NCBI GenBank assembly: GCA_037367405.1
Contig: JAZKJV010006045.1
Coordinates: 248,001 to 312,000, forward strand
Direction of reading: 5' to 3'
Origin: Ottelia alismoides
Taxonomy: Eukaryota; Streptophyta; Magnoliopsida; Alismatales; Hydrocharitaceae
Length of the DNA: 64,000 bases
Both the position numbers and the translations under genes were made by a program. The notes below the pieces were generated by a model. That model was given only the letters and a program-made list of their open reading frames with translations. It was not told the DNA's origin and did not search any database. Position 1 is the stretch's first letter. Each line of letters starts with the position of its first letter. This document shows, piece after piece, positions 1-9,212 of this stretch.

Positions 1-230
1 TTGGGGAGAGCAACCCCCTCCTTGTATGGTTTGGATGCGCGAGAGAGTGACCCGTACCCTAGGTAGAACCCTCCGGTGCTATTTCTAGCTGACTACCGAC
101 TCTTCCGTGCGGGCCAGTCGGTTGGAGTAGCATCGGGTATCCTAACAGGTCACGTAAGCGCTCTGATATCTTGTGTGTTCACCAAATAAAATTGACAAGA
201 TAAATTGACCGATCTTTCACGGTCTTCAGA
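1..230 (+). other. Element 1 leader (untranslated), distal part
   Basis: About 230 bases of leader precede the long ORF. The start is the same sequence that in element 2 lies roughly 1 kb downstream of the PBS, so most of the leader is outside the window. It contains a GGGGAG...CTCCTT-type GC-rich segment also seen in the leaders of elements 2 and 5. I see no gene in it. Confidence 0.7.
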
Positions 231-3200
231 TTGTGTTGCGTTGGTGAACCGGGGGTTTGCTTTGTGATCATATTTTCTCCAGATCCCATCCGCCCAACTC
301 GCCAGATCAAGATGATGGGTAGACGATCTCTTAGGCAGCCTCTGGCTGCACCGCTTTCAGGCGCGTCTACTCCACCATCTAGGTTGGCCCGTGAGAGTCG
401 AGACCAGCTCTCCGGGCCCGAGTTCGATTCCACCCTGTTCCCCCTCGATCCCCTTTCTTTTGCTACTGAGAGACATGAGCCCGAGGAAAGACGAATTAAT
501 TTGACAGAACCTGAGTTGGGCTCATCTGATTTTGCAGACGTCACTATGGCCGGAGCCGGCAGTTCAGATGATCGCCAGCCCGAACATTTTGTATTAGACC
601 AGGGAGCGATCAACTCCACCCTGATCGCATCATTAGAGACAGTTCAGCAGCAGTTACGCGATCAGGGGGCATTCATGATTGAGATGAGGAGGGAGTTGGA
701 GCGACTCCGAGAAGAAAGAGATCAGAGCGAGCCTGAGGACATTCCTGACGCTGATGCAGAGGCAGCAGCCGCAGCTGCAGCTGCAGCAGCAGCTGCCGCA
801 GCAGCGGCAGCCGCCGCCGCAGCAAGACCGATGCGGGAGTTACACAACCCTGGATCTACACTGATGCACCAGTGGGTGGTGATACCTGCTATCGTGGGGG
901 ATTTCAAGTTCCCTCCGAACACCCTGCAGATGCTTCCTCATTTTCACGGACTTGCCACTGAGGAACCCCACCTCCATCTCCAGGAGTTTTTGATGATCTG
1001 CAGCACTGTCCACGACCGTCGTGTGGACCAAGATACGATTCGGATGATGGCCTTCCCTTTTTCACTGGCAGATAGAGCAGCCGCCTGGCTGAAGCATCTA
1101 GGGAAGTTTGTTTACACCTGGGAGCAGCTCCGCACCGAGTACTTAAACAAGTACTATCCACTCGGGCGGACGAATGCAGCGAGGGCCCTGATCAACAACT
1201 TCTCCATGCTCCCTAACGAGCAATTTCACGAGGCATGGGAGAGGTTCAGAGAGCTTCTGGATAGATGCCCACACCACGACATTTCGAAGCCGAACCTAGT
1301 TCAGAGCTTCTTTAGTGGGATGACGCCAGAGCTTCAGGGTCTGGTGAATGCTTCTTGCGGCGGGTCCTACTTTGCCAAGGACCACAACCAAGTCTGGGCC
1401 ATCTATGAGGAGATGGCCGAAAATTACATGGTGATGTCCCAGACTCGGTTGTACACACAGAGAGCTCAGCAGCCGCCAGGACCCGTGCAGTACCAGCGGA
1501 TAGCACGGGTTGATGCAGGTCCTTCCAGTTCGTCCACAGTTGCAGCCGCACAGGCAGAGTCGGCCGCTGCGGACATGGGGATTATCAGCGAGAAGTTGGA
1601 CCGCATGGAAATAATAGAGAAGAAGCAGTGCCAGGGCATAACTCAGATGGAGCAGATGGCACAAACTCTGAGCGACGTGAAGACCCATCTCTTGTGTCTT
1701 CAAGAGGCACAGACGGCTTCTCAGCCCCGTCTTCAGTCGCGAAGCGATTCCGGTGGCAGCCGCAGCTCGTCCCAGCGCTCCAGCTCCTTGCAGCAGCCTA
1801 GACAAGTTCACCTTGTACAGGCGGAGCCGTACCAGCAGCAGCAGCCCTCTTACCAGTCACCACCATCTCCAGACTTACAGATGGTGGTATATCAGCCGGA
1901 TCAGCCTCTGGATGTACTCCCACCAGCCCCTTACGATGCGGAGCCGTTGATGGATGTCAACGGGATTTGGTATGACCGCCCTCAACCTGGAATCCGAAGA
2001 GACCATCCCGGATTCAGGTGGGGGAATGGGGGTAACCAGTCCCAACAGCAGCCAGCCGGTCAGGGAGGGCAGTACTCCCAGCAGAGAGATCACCAGCAGC
2101 CCCCAGCATATCAGCCACACCAGCCATCGTCCTTCGTACCTCGTCCCTACCAGCAGCAGGGACAGAATTGGAGACGTGAGCAGCAGGCTCACCAGCAACA
2201 GCATCCTTCCTCTTACCCCTCTCAGCCGCAGCAGCACCAGGTCCAGCAGCCTCATTACCAGAGAGGCAACCCGTCGGGCTCCCATGAGAGCCCCGCCATG
2301 GATGATTTAGCCCGCATCTTCACAGAGCAGCAGGCTACATTTAGACGGGAGATGGACGAGTTCCGCCAGGAAATGCGGGACCTGATGAGAGGGAAGGCCG
2401 CCATCCCTGCACAGATCGAGCCTAATCCGAATAGCTTGAAGAGGAAGTCTGAGCAGGTAGTTCACACTGAGCCTACCACTTCTAGTGACTCATTTGATGA
2501 TATATCGTCGGATCTATTTGATGCTGATTTTGTCACACTTAGGAGCGGTAGAAGACCAGCAGGCGGCGCCTCATCTGAGCGACAACGCGGGGATCCATCT
2601 AGAGCGCCAGATGAGGAAGAGGAGTGCGGTACTGAAGCCGCACATGATGATAACGGTGGTCCTGATGCCACCAGAGATGCTGATTCCACCGGCGGTACTG
2701 AGGCCGCCGCTTCACCATATCAAGGAGGTGGTACTGACGCCACCAGCAGAGCCGAGCCAGACCGCGGTACTGAAGCCGCAAGACGTCTAGTTGTAGAGCC
2801 AGCTAGAGGTGGTACTGAGGCCACCAATATTCATTTTGATAGAGATGTTGTCTCTCCTCGTATGAATGTTTCTCAGAACTCTAATTTGAATAAAGGAAAA
2901 GGTTTAGTTTCTTCTGATCCCACTGTGGTGTATGATGTATGTGAGGATCCAGTTGTCGAACCGTCTAGGCCTATTCCTAGTCCTTCATCTGAGAAGGACC
3001 CTGTGATCCCCTTTCCTAGAGCCCTTGAGTTAGGGAAGGGGAAGAAAAAAGAAAAAGATCCAAAAAAGAGAGAGCAGGAGGAGTTCAGCCAGGGCATGAT
3101 AGACCGATTTCACATCCAGCTGACCCTCAATGAGGCTTTGCAGCACATCCCTCTTCTTCAGCGATCCTTGAGAGACAGGACCACAGTCAGGAGGAAGAGG

Positions 3201-6200
3201 AATAAAACCACAGAGATTCATGTATTGACCAAAGCCACGTGTTACGCGATCCAGAACCATCTGCCGACCAAGAGGCCAGATTTAGGAGCCCCGTATGTCA
3301 GATGTCAGATTAGTAAGCAGAGGTTCGACCGTACTCTATTAGATAGCGGATCGTCGATCAACCTTCTTCCGGCAGCCCTTCTCGACCACTTAGAGTTGGG
3401 CACTCTTAGACAGAGCAGGACATACCTTCAGTTTGCTGATCGGTCTGTCAAGAGGCCAAAGGGGTTATTGCGAGACGTTGTCGTCACGATTCAGGATTTG
3501 CAATTCCCCGTGGACTTTGTAGTGCTGGACATGGAGACCCCTGACTCGTTGACCGATTCCCCCATAATCCTCGGTCGCCCGTTCTTGGCCACAGCCAAGG
3601 CGGTGACTGACCATGACAGTGGGAAGGTATTCTTTCGCGTCCAGGGCGAGAGTATACAAATAGAGACGGTTAAGGACCACAGAGCCAGAGATAGACCCCG
3701 CTCACATGGCAGTACAGATTCAGAGCAGCTGACAGACGCAGAGCCAGACATCCACCAGGACTGTGATTTTGTGATCACAGACGATGAGGCAGCTTGGGCA
3801 GATCCTGCAGCGCAGACCATCCTCTCATATTCAGATACAGCTGATGCAGAGATGATAGCAGAGGATGGTCTGGAGAGCACATCCCTGGTTCAGGATACTA
3901 TTGAGTCCGCAGAATCGGACCTTGATCGCGACACGATTTTCAGTGATGGTGGTACTGAGGCCACCTTGCTCTACGGTGGTACTGATGCCACCGCAGTTGA
4001 TACAGATCCCTCGGATTCAGAGTCTGATTGGGCAGATTGTGATGATCGGATGCCAGATATGGATCCACCTGAGCCTACAGATGAGGAGGAGGTAGAGGCA
4101 GAGCAGATTAGAGACAATGCAGAGGACCCGCCTTCTCCAGATCCAGTTTGTGAGAGTTCTTTATCATTTTCCCAGGTAGATTTGGCAGAATTGTCAGCAT
4201 ACACACATCTTCTTCAGAAGCCAGATTTGCCAGCACCCAGCTGTCCAGAGCTAAAGCCGCTCCCTACTTCGCTGAAGTATCGATTCCTTGCGGGAGAGTC
4301 TGAGATGTACCCAGTCATCATCTCCGCCGATCTGACTGGAGAACAAGAATCCCGTCTGATGGAGGTTCTTGAAAAGAACCGCAAGGCAATTGGATGGAGC
4401 GTAGCAGATCTCCATGGGATTAGTCCCTCGTTGTGCTCCCACCATATCTATCTCGAGGAAGGGGCAAAGCCGTCGCGTGAGTTCCAGCGGCGACTGAACC
4501 CCAACCTGAGAGAAGTTGTCATGAAGGAAATATCGAAATGGTGGAGTGCAGATTTTATTTATCCCATTTCCGACTCCAAGTGGGTTAGCCCCTTGCATGT
4601 GGTGCCCAAGAAGACTGGCATCACGACTGTGATCAGTGAGTCGGGAGAGGAGATTGCTACACGAGTACCCACCTCTTGGAGGGTCTGCGTTGACTACAGG
4701 AGACTCAACCAGGCCACCAAGAAGGACCACTTCCCCCTGCCTTTTATTGATCAGATCATAGAGAGACTGGCAGGGAAGAGCCATTATTGCTTCCTAGATG
4801 GGTACTCGGGCTACAATCAAGTGGCCATCGCTCCTGAGGATCAGGAGAAGACCACCTTTACCTGTCCCTTCGGTACATACGCCTTTCGACGCATGCCATT
4901 TGGGCTATGCAACGCCCCTGCGACTTTTCAGAGATGCATGCTGTTGATCTTTTCGGACATGGTAGGGGAGTGTTTGGAGGTCTTCATGGATGACTTCTCG
5001 GTTTACGGCGACGGATTCGATTCCTGTCTTGACTGCCTAGACCGAGTGCTCCAGCGATGTATTGCTACCCGCTTGGTTCTGTCTTGGGAAAAGAGTCACT
5101 TCATGGTGACTCAAGGGACGGTGCTTGGCCACATCATCTCCAACAGGGGCATGGAGGTTGATCCGGCCAAGGTTGACGTCATTAGAAAACTCGCACCGCC
5201 GTCCAATTTAAAGCAGCTACGGTCATTTCTGGGGCACGTTGGTTTTTATAGGAGATTCATTCATGATTTCAGCAAGATTGCCCGACCGTTGACTGACCTC
5301 TTGACGAAAGACACCGAGTTCCTTGTCGATGACAAGTGTCTTTCATCCTTTGAGACTCTCCAGCAGCGTGTTATTGAGGCTCCTGTCCTTCAGCCACCCG
5401 ATTGGTCTCTCCCATTCGAGATCATGACGGATGCCTCTGATTTTGCCGTAGGGGCCGTGCTAGGACAGAGGAGGGACGGAGTTCCATTTGCCATACACTA
5501 TGCTAGCCGCACATTGGATTCTGCCCAGCGGAATTATACGGTCACAGAGAAGGAGATGCTAGCAGTAGTGTTTGCCCTAGATAAGTTCAGATCATATATC
5601 ATTGGATCTAGAGTGACTTTGTATACTGACCACACCGCCATCAGGTACCTCATGACAAAGAAGGATGCCAAGGCCAGACTTACTAGATGGATCCTTCTAC
5701 TCCAGGAGTTCGACATTGAGATCAAGGATAAGCCTGGAGTCAAGAATGTGGTGGCGGATCATCTCTCCCGATTAGAGCAGCCTGAGGATTCTGAGCAGAT
5801 TGATCCCATTCATGATACCTTCCCAGATGAGGCGATCCTTGCTATCACCTCACTCCCGTGGTATGCCGATATTGTGAACTTTCTCGTTGCTGGGAAAGTC
5901 CCACAAGATTGGCCCAGGCAGAGGCTTGAGACCTTCCTTGCGAAGGCCAAGTCCTACCACTGGGAGGATCCCATCCTTTACCACGAAGGAGGGGATAGCA
6001 TCTGGCGTCGGTGTATTCCTCAGGAGGAGCATCATAGTGTCCTCACTTACTGCCACAAGCTTGAGGCAGGAGGACATCATTCTGGGAGGAGAACGGCACA
6101 GAAAGTGCTCCAATCCGGCTTGTGGTGGCCTACACTCTTCAAGGACTCTGATGAGTTCGTGAAGAGGTGTACTGACTGTCAGAGGATGGGCACTTGTGGG

Positions 6201-7139
6201 CAACGTGATATGATGCCGATGCAGCCCATTCACTTCTGTGAGGTTTTTGACGCATGGGGCATCGATTTCATGGGTCCATTCCCTAAGAGTCAGGGATTTG
6301 AATACATTCTGTTGGCCGTAGATTACGTTAGTCGTTGGGTTGAGGCTATCCCCGCCCGAGCCGCTGATGCGAAGACAGTTTGCAGATTTTTGAAGAAGCA
6401 CATCATCATGCGGTTCGGGGTTCCACGAGTTCTGATTTCTGATGGGGGGTCTCATTTCATCAACGACCAGGTGAAGGCCCTTGCCAGCGAGTTCAGCATA
6501 GACCATCGCGTTGCCACACCATACCATCCACAGACAAATGGTCTAGCTGAGGTGTCGAATAGGGAGATCAAGAATATTTTGCAGAAAGTCGTCCGCCCTG
6601 ACCGAAAGAATTGGTCACAGCTTTTGGACTCGGTCTTGTGGGCATATCGGACGTCTTTCAAGACTCCATTGGGTACATCTCCCTTTCGCCTCGTTTATGG
6701 CAAGCTGTGCCATCTACCTGTTGAGCTGAGGCACAAGTCACTTTGGGCAGTCACAGATATTCTTATGGATCCAGATGGTATAGGAGACCAGAGGAGGGCA
6801 GAGCTAGCCGCCTTGGAAGAGCTTAGAGATACAGCTTTCTCAAACAGCCTACATTATAAGGAGAGAGTGAAGGAGTGGCATGATTCTCATATCAGCCACA
6901 AGCATTTTGAGATTGGACAGAAAGTATGGTTGTTTGATGCGAGGCTCAGATTATTTCCAGGAAAGCTACAGAGCAAATGGAAGGGACCTTACTTGGTCAG
7001 AAAGGTACACGATAACGGAAGCATTGATATATCTGAGTTATCCTCTGAGAGTACCTTTCGAGTGAACGGCCAGCGGCTCAAGCCATTTCTAGATCATGAG
7101 CCGCGGGACGTTATTATTGCCGCTATTCATTTTGCGTGA
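231..7139 (+). CDS. gag-pol: Athila-type gag-pol polyprotein, apparently intact (2302 aa)
   Basis: A single uninterrupted frame encodes the polyprotein that packages element RNA and copies and inserts it. The gag domain covers about residues 200-420. It follows a run of about 24 alanines (residues ~176-199) and is followed by a Q/P/S-rich stretch (~470-700). No CCHC zinc knuckle is visible. The protease has LLDSGSS with catalytic D1038. An acidic linker follows. RT carries FMDD at 1585-1588. RNase H acidic residues include D1734 and D1800. Integrase shows HH at 1949-1950, CTDC at 1980-1983 and the triad D2012, D2071, E2107 (35 residues between the last two). GPY lies at 2252-2254; no chromodomain follows. 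The annotated Met is the first in frame; the Met at 312 (MMGRRS, conserved in element 2) is an equally good start. All visible catalytic residues are present, so the protein may be functional. Confidence 0.95.
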   Translation: MCCVGEPGVCFVIIFSPDPIRPTRQIKMMGRRSLRQPLAAPLSGASTPPSRLARESRDQLSGPEFDSTLFPLDPLSFATERHEPEERRINLTEPELGSSDFADVTMAGAGSSDDRQPEHFVLDQGAINSTLIASLETVQQQLRDQGAFMIEMRRELERLREERDQSEPEDIPDADAEAAAAAAAAAAAAAAAAAAAAARPMRELHNPGSTLMHQWVVIPAIVGDFKFPPNTLQMLPHFHGLATEEPHLHLQEFLMICSTVHDRRVDQDTIRMMAFPFSLADRAAAWLKHLGKFVYTWEQLRTEYLNKYYPLGRTNAARALINNFSMLPNEQFHEAWERFRELLDRCPHHDISKPNLVQSFFSGMTPELQGLVNASCGGSYFAKDHNQVWAIYEEMAENYMVMSQTRLYTQRAQQPPGPVQYQRIARVDAGPSSSSTVAAAQAESAAADMGIISEKLDRMEIIEKKQCQGITQMEQMAQTLSDVKTHLLCLQEAQTASQPRLQSRSDSGGSRSSSQRSSSLQQPRQVHLVQAEPYQQQQPSYQSPPSPDLQMVVYQPDQPLDVLPPAPYDAEPLMDVNGIWYDRPQPGIRRDHPGFRWGNGGNQSQQQPAGQGGQYSQQRDHQQPPAYQPHQPSSFVPRPYQQQGQNWRREQQAHQQQHPSSYPSQPQQHQVQQPHYQRGNPSGSHESPAMDDLARIFTEQQATFRREMDEFRQEMRDLMRGKAAIPAQIEPNPNSLKRKSEQVVHTEPTTSSDSFDDISSDLFDADFVTLRSGRRPAGGASSERQRGDPSRAPDEEEECGTEAAHDDNGGPDATRDADSTGGTEAAASPYQGGGTDATSRAEPDRGTEAARRLVVEPARGGTEATNIHFDRDVVSPRMNVSQNSNLNKGKGLVSSDPTVVYDVCEDPVVEPSRPIPSPSSEKDPVIPFPRALELGKGKKKEKDPKKREQEEFSQGMIDRFHIQLTLNEALQHIPLLQRSLRDRTTVRRKRNKTTEIHVLTKATCYAIQNHLPTKRPDLGAPYVRCQISKQRFDRTLLDSGSSINLLPAALLDHLELGTLRQSRTYLQFADRSVKRPKGLLRDVVVTIQDLQFPVDFVVLDMETPDSLTDSPIILGRPFLATAKAVTDHDSGKVFFRVQGESIQIETVKDHRARDRPRSHGSTDSEQLTDAEPDIHQDCDFVITDDEAAWADPAAQTILSYSDTADAEMIAEDGLESTSLVQDTIESAESDLDRDTIFSDGGTEATLLYGGTDATAVDTDPSDSESDWADCDDRMPDMDPPEPTDEEEVEAEQIRDNAEDPPSPDPVCESSLSFSQVDLAELSAYTHLLQKPDLPAPSCPELKPLPTSLKYRFLAGESEMYPVIISADLTGEQESRLMEVLEKNRKAIGWSVADLHGISPSLCSHHIYLEEGAKPSREFQRRLNPNLREVVMKEISKWWSADFIYPISDSKWVSPLHVVPKKTGITTVISESGEEIATRVPTSWRVCVDYRRLNQATKKDHFPLPFIDQIIERLAGKSHYCFLDGYSGYNQVAIAPEDQEKTTFTCPFGTYAFRRMPFGLCNAPATFQRCMLLIFSDMVGECLEVFMDDFSVYGDGFDSCLDCLDRVLQRCIATRLVLSWEKSHFMVTQGTVLGHIISNRGMEVDPAKVDVIRKLAPPSNLKQLRSFLGHVGFYRRFIHDFSKIARPLTDLLTKDTEFLVDDKCLSSFETLQQRVIEAPVLQPPDWSLPFEIMTDASDFAVGAVLGQRRDGVPFAIHYASRTLDSAQRNYTVTEKEMLAVVFALDKFRSYIIGSRVTLYTDHTAIRYLMTKKDAKARLTRWILLLQEFDIEIKDKPGVKNVVADHLSRLEQPEDSEQIDPIHDTFPDEAILAITSLPWYADIVNFLVAGKVPQDWPRQRLETFLAKAKSYHWEDPILYHEGGDSIWRRCIPQEEHHSVLTYCHKLEAGGHHSGRRTAQKVLQSGLWWPTLFKDSDEFVKRCTDCQRMGTCGQRDMMPMQPIHFCEVFDAWGIDFMGPFPKSQGFEYILLAVDYVSRWVEAIPARAADAKTVCRFLKKHIIMRFGVPRVLISDGGSHFINDQVKALASEFSIDHRVATPYHPQTNGLAEVSNREIKNILQKVVRPDRKNWSQLLDSVLWAYRTSFKTPLGTSPFRLVYGKLCHLPVELRHKSLWAVTDILMDPDGIGDQRRAELAALEELRDTAFSNSLHYKERVKEWHDSHISHKHFEIGQKVWLFDARLRLFPGKLQSKWKGPYLVRKVHDNGSIDISELSSESTFRVNGQRLKPFLDHEPRDVIIAAIHFA
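2625..2825 (+). repeat. Six copies of an 18-nt hairpin unit encoding GGTEAT-like peptides
   Basis: Inside the coding linker between gag and protease, an 18-nt unit of the type GGTGGTACTGAGGCCACC recurs at 2625, 2655, 2691, 2727, 2763 and 2808, always in the same frame. Two more copies lie at 3948 and 3975 in the protease-RT linker. Each unit has complementary ends (GGTGG/CCACC). Variants keep pairing: GGCGG/CCGCC at 2691 and TGCGG/CCGCA at 2625. Only the copy at 2763 has a terminal mismatch. The peptide is G-G-T-E/D-A-T/A. The role is unknown; it could be a peptide repeat, an RNA structure, or both. Confidence 0.85.
3948..3992 (+). repeat. Two further 18-nt GGTEAT hairpin units in the protease-RT linker
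   Basis: Copies at 3948-3965 and 3975-3992 match the six units found 1.1-1.3 kb upstream. They are in the same reading frame and both keep GGTGG/CCACC ends. They sit in the acidic spacer between protease and reverse transcriptase. Confidence 0.85.
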
Positions 7140-9200
7140 GATGTGGTCTTTTGACTCACATCTTTTGCATCTCACGCCTGATTTTCACTGTTCTTCCGCC
7201 TGTATAGATCCAGTTGTCCATATCATTCTATTCTTTAGTCCCACATCTCGTCTCTCATCTTATGATTATGCTATACTTAGGGTGTAATTTACCCTAAGTA
7301 TAGGGGGGATGTCGGACCTGCGAGTATTCTTTTCATTCTTTCTGCTCCTGTTTTTGCTGCCTATACTTAGGGATATTTTACCCTAAGTATAGGGGGGGCA
7401 GACTCTGTATTTTCTTCACTCGGATCTCCCTTTATGTACATCTTACTATACTTAGGATTAGTTAATCCTAAGTATAGGGGGAGACCACCGAGTTCCTCTT
7501 ATTCTATTCATTTATTCGTTTCTGTACTTAGCCATTCCTTTTCACTTCCCTTTTACTAAGCACGAGTTATGTCTTCTTCATCGCTCTTGATCACTCTGAG
7601 GACATCGTTCGAGCTAAGTATAGGGGGGTGTGTATATATTTCATATATACTTTAGCCATAACTCGTACTTTGTGTGAGTGTGTTAATAAATAAAATGGCT
7701 AAAAATCACAAAAATTTAAAAATTTTTCATGTACAGAAACCTCTTTTATCCTTGCACATACATAGCTAATGTATAAAATATTTTTGTAAAAATGATTTCA
7801 AAAATCTTTTGTGTAAAGTTTGTGTAAGTATTTTGTATCAAAAATTATGTATATAGTACAAAATTTTTCCAAAATGATTTGAAAATCAAAAGTTTGCAAA
7901 TATCTTGTGTAAATGTTTGTAAATATCATTTTGCAAAACTTGCACCTCATGCATCCTTCATTCATGATTTCAAAACATTTTTCAAAAATTTTGCATGATT
8001 GTAAAATATGTGTAAATAGCATCTGGCGTACATATATGTATATAGTTTTTCCCGGATAAGAGTTGACATTTAAACTAAGCCTGGAATTAAATTGAGAAAT
8101 GGAGCTTGAATAAGATCTTAATCCACTTAACTATAAAAGGAACCTTATAGGACTTAGGGTTAAGGCTTTTCAGGTCCATAAGGACTTAATTCTTTGAGTC
8201 CACTAGGCTATGAGCATATGTCATCTTGATGAGCCTAAGTAGAGCACTTAACAACACACGCATGGCTCTAAGAGACAATGGCTTGACTTGCACCTGCACT
8301 TACACATGGCTCTCCATGGATGAGGTTGTGAGGAGGCAGTTTCCTTTGGCTTGGGGTAGCATATGAGGGTAGTACTTCTAGGCGGAACCTCTCTTCTTCT
8401 TATAGTGAAGGAAGTGCACCTCAACTTGGTCTAGTGGTGATGAAGGCTAAAGACAGAAGCTGTGGGTTGCAATAAAGCTTCAAAAGAGGGATAGTCTACT
8501 GGCTCAAGAGGAAATTTCTTATATGATGCACCATGTAGATATGTTGTACAGAAGTTCTTGAAAAAAAAATGCAAAAATGCAAAAAGAACTCCAAAAAAAA
8601 AGTGGTGGGTCGGATTGAAAATTTAATAACCCCACCGGAGTGTACATAGTCAAATAAAGCAAAAGCTTATGGTATCAATGTTACATCTCATGAAGCTTGC
8701 AGCGGGAGACTTAGCTACACTGGCTAAGCTTCCAAAACTCTATACTTCTACCCCCTCTTCTTGAGCCGGTTGCACTTGAACTTAGAAGGGAATACCCCAC
8801 TTCTCGAGGAAAGAGTTGCTAGACCGAGGCATTAGAGTTACCAGGTTGAGGGAGGTTGTTTCTTTGTTACTTCTGAAGTGGGGAGCCACATATCACTTAC
8901 ACCGCATGGAAAGATTCATGGTCATTAGAGTTTGTGTATGTAGACTTGTTCTGATCTGGTTTATTGAGGAGTCTTGCCCATAGATTGATGGAACTTGGAG
9001 GCTGTGGAGTTTTAAGCTTAAGTCTAAATAAGGTTCCGACACATTAATAATCCAAAGATCTGATCAAGCTCCATATTTCAAGTTAATGAAGGAAAGTTTA
9101 ATCATTCAACCCTGATCCATGTACATCCTCTTTTTCTTTTTCTTTTTCTTTCTTTTTCACTTTTTTCAAATAAGTGTTTGCTAAGGGACTAGCAAAGTTA
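7140..9200 (+). other. Element 1 3' untranslated region
   Basis: About 2 kb between the pol stop and the polypurine tract have no convincing ORF. The first 500 bases hold the hairpin array. The rest (about 8040-9200) is a block conserved in element 3 (22860-24050) and, inverted and more diverged, in elements 4 (27769-28540) and 5 (34093-35230). No envelope-like ORF is seen, unlike some Athila members. Confidence 0.8.
7271..7677 (+). repeat. Array of PPT-like hairpins downstream of pol (element 1)
   Basis: Three near-perfect inverted repeats lie at 7271-7303, 7361-7392 and 7446-7477, spaced about 85-90 bases. Each has the outer arm CTATACTTAGG, its complement CCTAAGTATAG, and ends directly in a run of five to seven G. 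Inner stem bases differ between copies but stay paired. The copy at 7446 is a 15-bp perfect stem with a 2-nt loop. A fourth GCTAAGTATA plus G run at about 7613 pairs with TATACTTTAGC at about 7655. It lies within a wider stem ACGAGTTATG/CATAACTCGT (about 7562 and 7668). The G-rich tail resembles the true polypurine tract at 9201. Confidence 0.9.
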
Positions 9201-9212
9201 AAGCATAGGGGG
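9201..9212 (+). promoter_or_regulatory. Polypurine tract of element 1
   Basis: AAGCATAGGGGG lies immediately before the TGATGA start of the 3' LTR. That is the position of the plus-strand primer for reverse transcription. The equivalent in element 3 is at 24051-24064. Confidence 0.85.

Noticed and set aside
722..922. Minus-strand alanine-rich ORF opposite gag
   Set aside because: It is the mirror of the GCN/GCA-rich alanine run of gag read on the other strand.
7271..7477. Hairpin array as a CRISPR array or transcription terminators
   Set aside because: Units are palindromes with differing inner bases and no unique fixed-length spacers with identical repeats. The setting is a plant retrotransposon, and the G run is not a terminator U-tract.
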